Shown here: positions 61,559 through 64,000 of the stretch, piece after piece
Position numbering within the stretch: position 1 is the first letter of the stretch
Layout of the letters: each line of letters starts with the position of its first letter
Source of the DNA: Laetiporus sulphureus 93-53
Taxonomy: Eukaryota > Basidiomycota > Agaricomycetes > Polyporales > Laetiporaceae
Direction: 5' to 3'
Assembly (NCBI RefSeq): GCF_001632365.1
Contig: NW_024468531.1
Span: 292,316 to 356,315, forward strand
DNA: 64,000 nt
Program-made: the position numbers and the translations under genes
The notes under the pieces: generated by a model
What the model saw: the letters and a program-made list of their open reading frames with translations, nothing else
Databases searched by the model: none
What the model was told of the DNA's origin: nothing

Positions 61559-62203
61559 TGTCACGGTAACACCGGACAAGAGATCAAAAAGACTAAAAAG
61601 GATCAGTCATGTGGAATGTGCTGTCCTGATCCCCCTGATCTCAAGATATATGAGGGAGCTTGGTAAGCTCAGTGAGTGCTACAGGTAGTAGACGAGGAGA
61701 AACAATCTGAGGTTTCATCCTCTACATGGCTGGTCTTATATACATGTACAGCAGGCTATCTTACCTAAGCTACCTATCTACGGGTATAAGCTAATGGCCA
61801 TACATGAAACAATAGGATGTCTGGAAGTAGAACAATAAGTGGGAAGATTTGATGGTTGCCGCAGTAATGCATGTGCTCATCGTGCCTATCTTGGTTTCCC
61901 TTTTGTTCTCCGGTGTGAACATCGTGCCTATCTAGGCTTCTGGCTAAACTAATAGGAAGTGGAAGGCTGATGCATAACAATAGTCCTTGTTCCCTTTGTT
62001 CCCAAATGGGTGCCTCTATTGTATCCTGGAATAGACAGGTCCGACCGTATCATCCGCGGGTCTGGACCATAACATGTGATGTGGACTATCACCTGATCTC
62101 TACGCGTCGCATCTGTGGCTGAGTGGCATGAGATATTGGTGAAGCACATGATCTGTGGTGTGAGAAAAGTCACATGCAGACTTTGTGGCGAAAATCTGTG
62201 ACA
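61559..62203 (-). repeat. 5' LTR of the inner element, 645 bp
   Basis: Plus-strand ends TGTCACGG...CTGTGACA, matching 54072-54793 apart from transitions and a 77-bp deletion. The internal sequence next to it (minus strand TTAGAAACAATCTGAC) shows no obvious tRNA-complementary primer site. Confidence 0.95.
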
Positions 62204-62208
62204 CATGT
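62204..62208. repeat. Target-site duplication, right copy (CATGT)
   Basis: Identical to 54067-54071; marks the right edge of the inner insertion. Confidence 0.93.
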
Positions 62209-62785
62209 GTTCCCGGAGTATTCTAAGTACCTGTTTTACAACCTGGCGATGTTCCTCCATGTCCTTGGTGAATATTAAGATATCGTCCAGATATACCATA
62301 ACCTTTCCAGTGAGGATAAGATTGTGAAAGATGTCATTCATCATCATTTGGAACGTTGATGGTGAATTAGTGAGTCCGAAGAACATCACTAGAGGTTCGA
62401 ATAGACCTCAGTTCGTGACGAACGTGGCCTTTTCCTCGTCTCCTTCCTTGATCCATATGTTATTATAAACCCACCGGATGTTGAGTTTAGAGTAGAATTG
62501 GGCTCCCTTAAGCCGGTCAAATAAGTCATTGATTAGAGGGAGCGGGTATTTATTTTTCTTCGTGATTTCATTGAGCCATCTATAGTCCTGAACCGGCCTT
62601 GATTTGCCATCCTTTTTCTTGACAAAGAAGAAGGGGGCATCCCAGGGGGATTTAGACTGTCTGATGCAACCAGTCTTTAGATTTTCTTTGAGGAAAATAT
62701 CCAGAGCTTCTTGTTCTTTTATGCTCATTGGGTATACCTTTCCGCAGAAGGATTTCGCGCTGTCTACTAGTTCTATAGCATGATT
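62209..62785 (-). pseudogene. Outer element: 5' part of reverse transcriptase
   Basis: Reads FFFVKKKDGKSRPVQDYRWL, KLNIRWVYNNIWIKEGDEEK, ATFVTN*GLFEPLVMFFGL, STFQMMMNDIF and VMVYLDDILIFTKDMEEH up to LRILREHM at the insertion site. In-frame stops lie in CRV*NHAIEL (about 62,786) and VTN*GLFEP (about 62,408). The catalytic YLDD is retained. The frame resumes at 54,066 on the other side of the inner element. Confidence 0.88.
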
Positions 62786-63226
62786 TCATACTCTGCACTC
62801 AGGCAACTGATCGAATTCAGTTTCCTCGAAGACCTCCTTGTAATTCCAATATTCTTCTGGAACTACCTCTTGCATGCTCTTAGCTTTAGTACTTATGCCT
62901 TGAGCGATGGCTAGATCGGTGGCCTTGGTGGCTCGTATGTGTTCATATTCGGAAAACTGCTTCTGAATGTAGTCGCTGTCCAGTGCCAGCACCTTGTCAC
63001 CATCCTCCAGCTTGAGCTCCCCACAGTTACAACGTGTGAAGGGAAGTGTGCATTTAGCCCAATCTATCTCTGGATTATGGTATTCTAACCAGTCAAACCC
63101 GAGGAATATGTCGTGGTCTGAAAGGGTAGTGACATTGAGCTTGCGGCGCTCTCTATGGCCCTGAACAACTATGTCTAGAAATACATAATGTGTCATATCG
63201 CCATTTCGGTTGGGGGATCCATTCAC
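62786..63226 (-). pseudogene. Outer element: C-terminal half of protease and linker to RT
   Basis: Contains MTHYVFLDIVVQGHRERRKL, DIFLGFDWLEYHNPEIDWAK and a linker running to FEETEFDQLPECRV. It is one frame away from the preceding dUTPase-protease ORF because of the A7 run at 63282..63276, and is further cut by a TGA at 63247..63245. Confidence 0.8.
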
Positions 63227-63941
63227 ATTGAAAACTTGTACCGGTCATTTGAACGGTATAGTGGGTATATTGAACTTTTTTTACAAATTGTTCGTCGATG
63301 CAGCATCCAGTGCATCCGGAGTCTAGGAGTGCATTTGCTGGTATATTCCTGTCCCCAACTTCTATAGTCATTGGTATATCGATCTGGCAATGTCGTCGTA
63401 CTGCTCGAACATTGAAGTTGCCTTGCAGTTTATGACCAGTGGACCCGAATCCAGCAGTCCCTCTTGCTGTTTCTGCTATCTCCGTTATGACTTTGGTAAT
63501 GAGGGTATCGTTTCGTCCTAAGATGAGCTGGGCAATGTGATCGCCATACTCAATCTCGAAAGGGGTATCAAGGGTATTGATTAGCAGTATTTTGACTCGT
63601 CCTGTGTAGTCTGAGTCTATTACTCCGGCTCCTACATCTATTCCCTTTTTTACAGCCAGACCTGGGCGTGGAGCGATGCGTCCGTAGCATCCACTTGATA
63701 TCATCAACTTCAGGCTGGTATCTATGAGTCCATGAGAATGGGGTCCTATAGTACATTGCTCCACTGAATGCAAGTCATATCCTGCTGCTCCATCTGACTG
63801 ATGTGAGGGTACAATCGCTTGTGGATGGTCTAGATATACATGCAAGGTTGTTTTCCTGTTCTTCTTCTGTGTATGCTTGGGGGTGGAAGCTGCAACCTGC
63901 AAACTGTCAGTGTTCAAAGATGAAGAAATAAAAGGTTTCAT
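63153..63941 (-). pseudogene. Outer element: dUTPase fused upstream of aspartic protease
   Basis: The ORF from ATG 63941 encodes a short linker and then a complete dUTPase: DGAAGYDLHSVEQCTIGPHS (motif 1), GRIAPRPGLAVKKG (motif 2), IDVGAGVIDSDYTGRVKILL (motif 3 with Tyr), YGDHIAQLIL (motif 4) and RGTAGFGSTGHK (motif 5). About 40 residues later comes the retropepsin active site ANALLDSGCTGCCID. The dUTPase part is uninterrupted and retains all motif residues; the protease runs into a frameshift near 63,280. The frame just upstream of the ATG has a TAA, so the link to gag is not seen. Confidence 0.88.
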
Positions 63942-64000
63942 GAATTAAGCACAGCTGCTTCTTGAGCCTGCCGAGCTTGATCAGAGGACTCTGCCTTGTC

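Larger units (their letters stand above)
54072..62203 (-). mobile_element. Inner Ty3/gypsy chromovirus, complete but decayed
   Basis: An 8,132-bp element on the minus strand with two LTRs (62203..61559 as 5' LTR, 54793..54072 as 3' LTR). Internal domain order is gag, PR, RT, RNase H, IN, chromodomain, dUTPase. A polypurine tract (AAAGGGGGGTAG) abuts the 3' LTR. The CATGT duplication proves insertion into the outer element's RT, making it the younger of the two. Multiple TGA/TAG codons and frameshifts make it non-coding today. Confidence 0.95.
50806..64000 (-). mobile_element. Outer Ty3/gypsy chromovirus, decayed, 5' end outside window
   Basis: Minus-strand LTR element read right to left: dUTPase-protease, reverse transcriptase, RNase H, integrase, chromodomain, C-terminal tail, polypurine tract (GGAGGGAGGGGG, complement at 51254-51266) and 3' LTR. 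Its RT coding region is split by the inner element inserted between 54,071 and 62,204. gag and the 5' LTR are beyond 64,000. Several frameshifts and stops show it is inactive. The left boundary near 50,806 is an estimate. Confidence 0.85.

Overview
The window is genomic DNA from a filamentous basidiomycete, most likely an Agaricomycete. Three things point there: protein-coding genes broken by many 45-65 nt GT-AG introns with CTRAY-like branch sites, close spacing of genes on both strands, and families typical of mushroom-forming fungi (DUF6535 membrane protein, AN1 finger fused to an APH-type kinase, divergent small TKL-like kinases, chromoviral retrotransposons). No rRNA, tRNA or CRISPR could be supported.

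Positions 1-50,300 are ordinary gene-bearing chromosome. In order: a Q-rich putative transcription/chromatin protein (minus, runs off the left edge); a PCD1/NUDT7-type Nudix hydrolase (+); an AN1-finger/APH kinase-fold fusion (-); a small Cys-rich ORF with a TATA box (+); an I-BAR/BAR-like coiled-coil protein (-); a Ser/Thr-rich single-pass membrane protein (+); an OPT-family oligopeptide transporter with 12 exons (+); a SARAF-like store-operated calcium entry regulator (-); the ribosome-biogenesis AAA ATPase RIX7/NVL (+); protein phosphatase methylesterase PPE1 (-); Mediator subunit MED19/ROX3 (-); an MFS transporter (+); an F-box-like protein (-); mitochondrial ribosomal protein uL30m (-); a four-BRCT Dpb11/Cut5/TopBP1 homologue (+); a long coiled-coil protein (-); a DUF6535 membrane protein (+); and a divergent protein kinase (-). 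Exon joins were deduced by hand from splice sites, reading phase and family conservation.

From about 50,800 to the right edge the DNA is transposon-derived and holds a clean nest. An outer Ty3/gypsy chromovirus lies on the minus strand, with its 3' LTR near 50,806-51,250 and its 5' end beyond the window. Its reverse transcriptase is split by a second complete chromovirus of the same orientation (54,072-62,203). That inner element has two LTRs ending TG...CA and is flanked by a 5-bp target-site duplication, CATGT. Both elements are dead: each carries frameshifts and many in-frame stops, mostly readable as C:G to T:A transitions at CpG.

The most interesting feature is that each element carries a dUTPase domain, but in different places. 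The outer element has it upstream of the aspartic protease (DUT-PR-RT-RH-IN-chromodomain). The inner element has it as the last domain, after the chromodomain and directly before the polypurine tract (gag-PR-RT-RH-IN-chromodomain-DUT).
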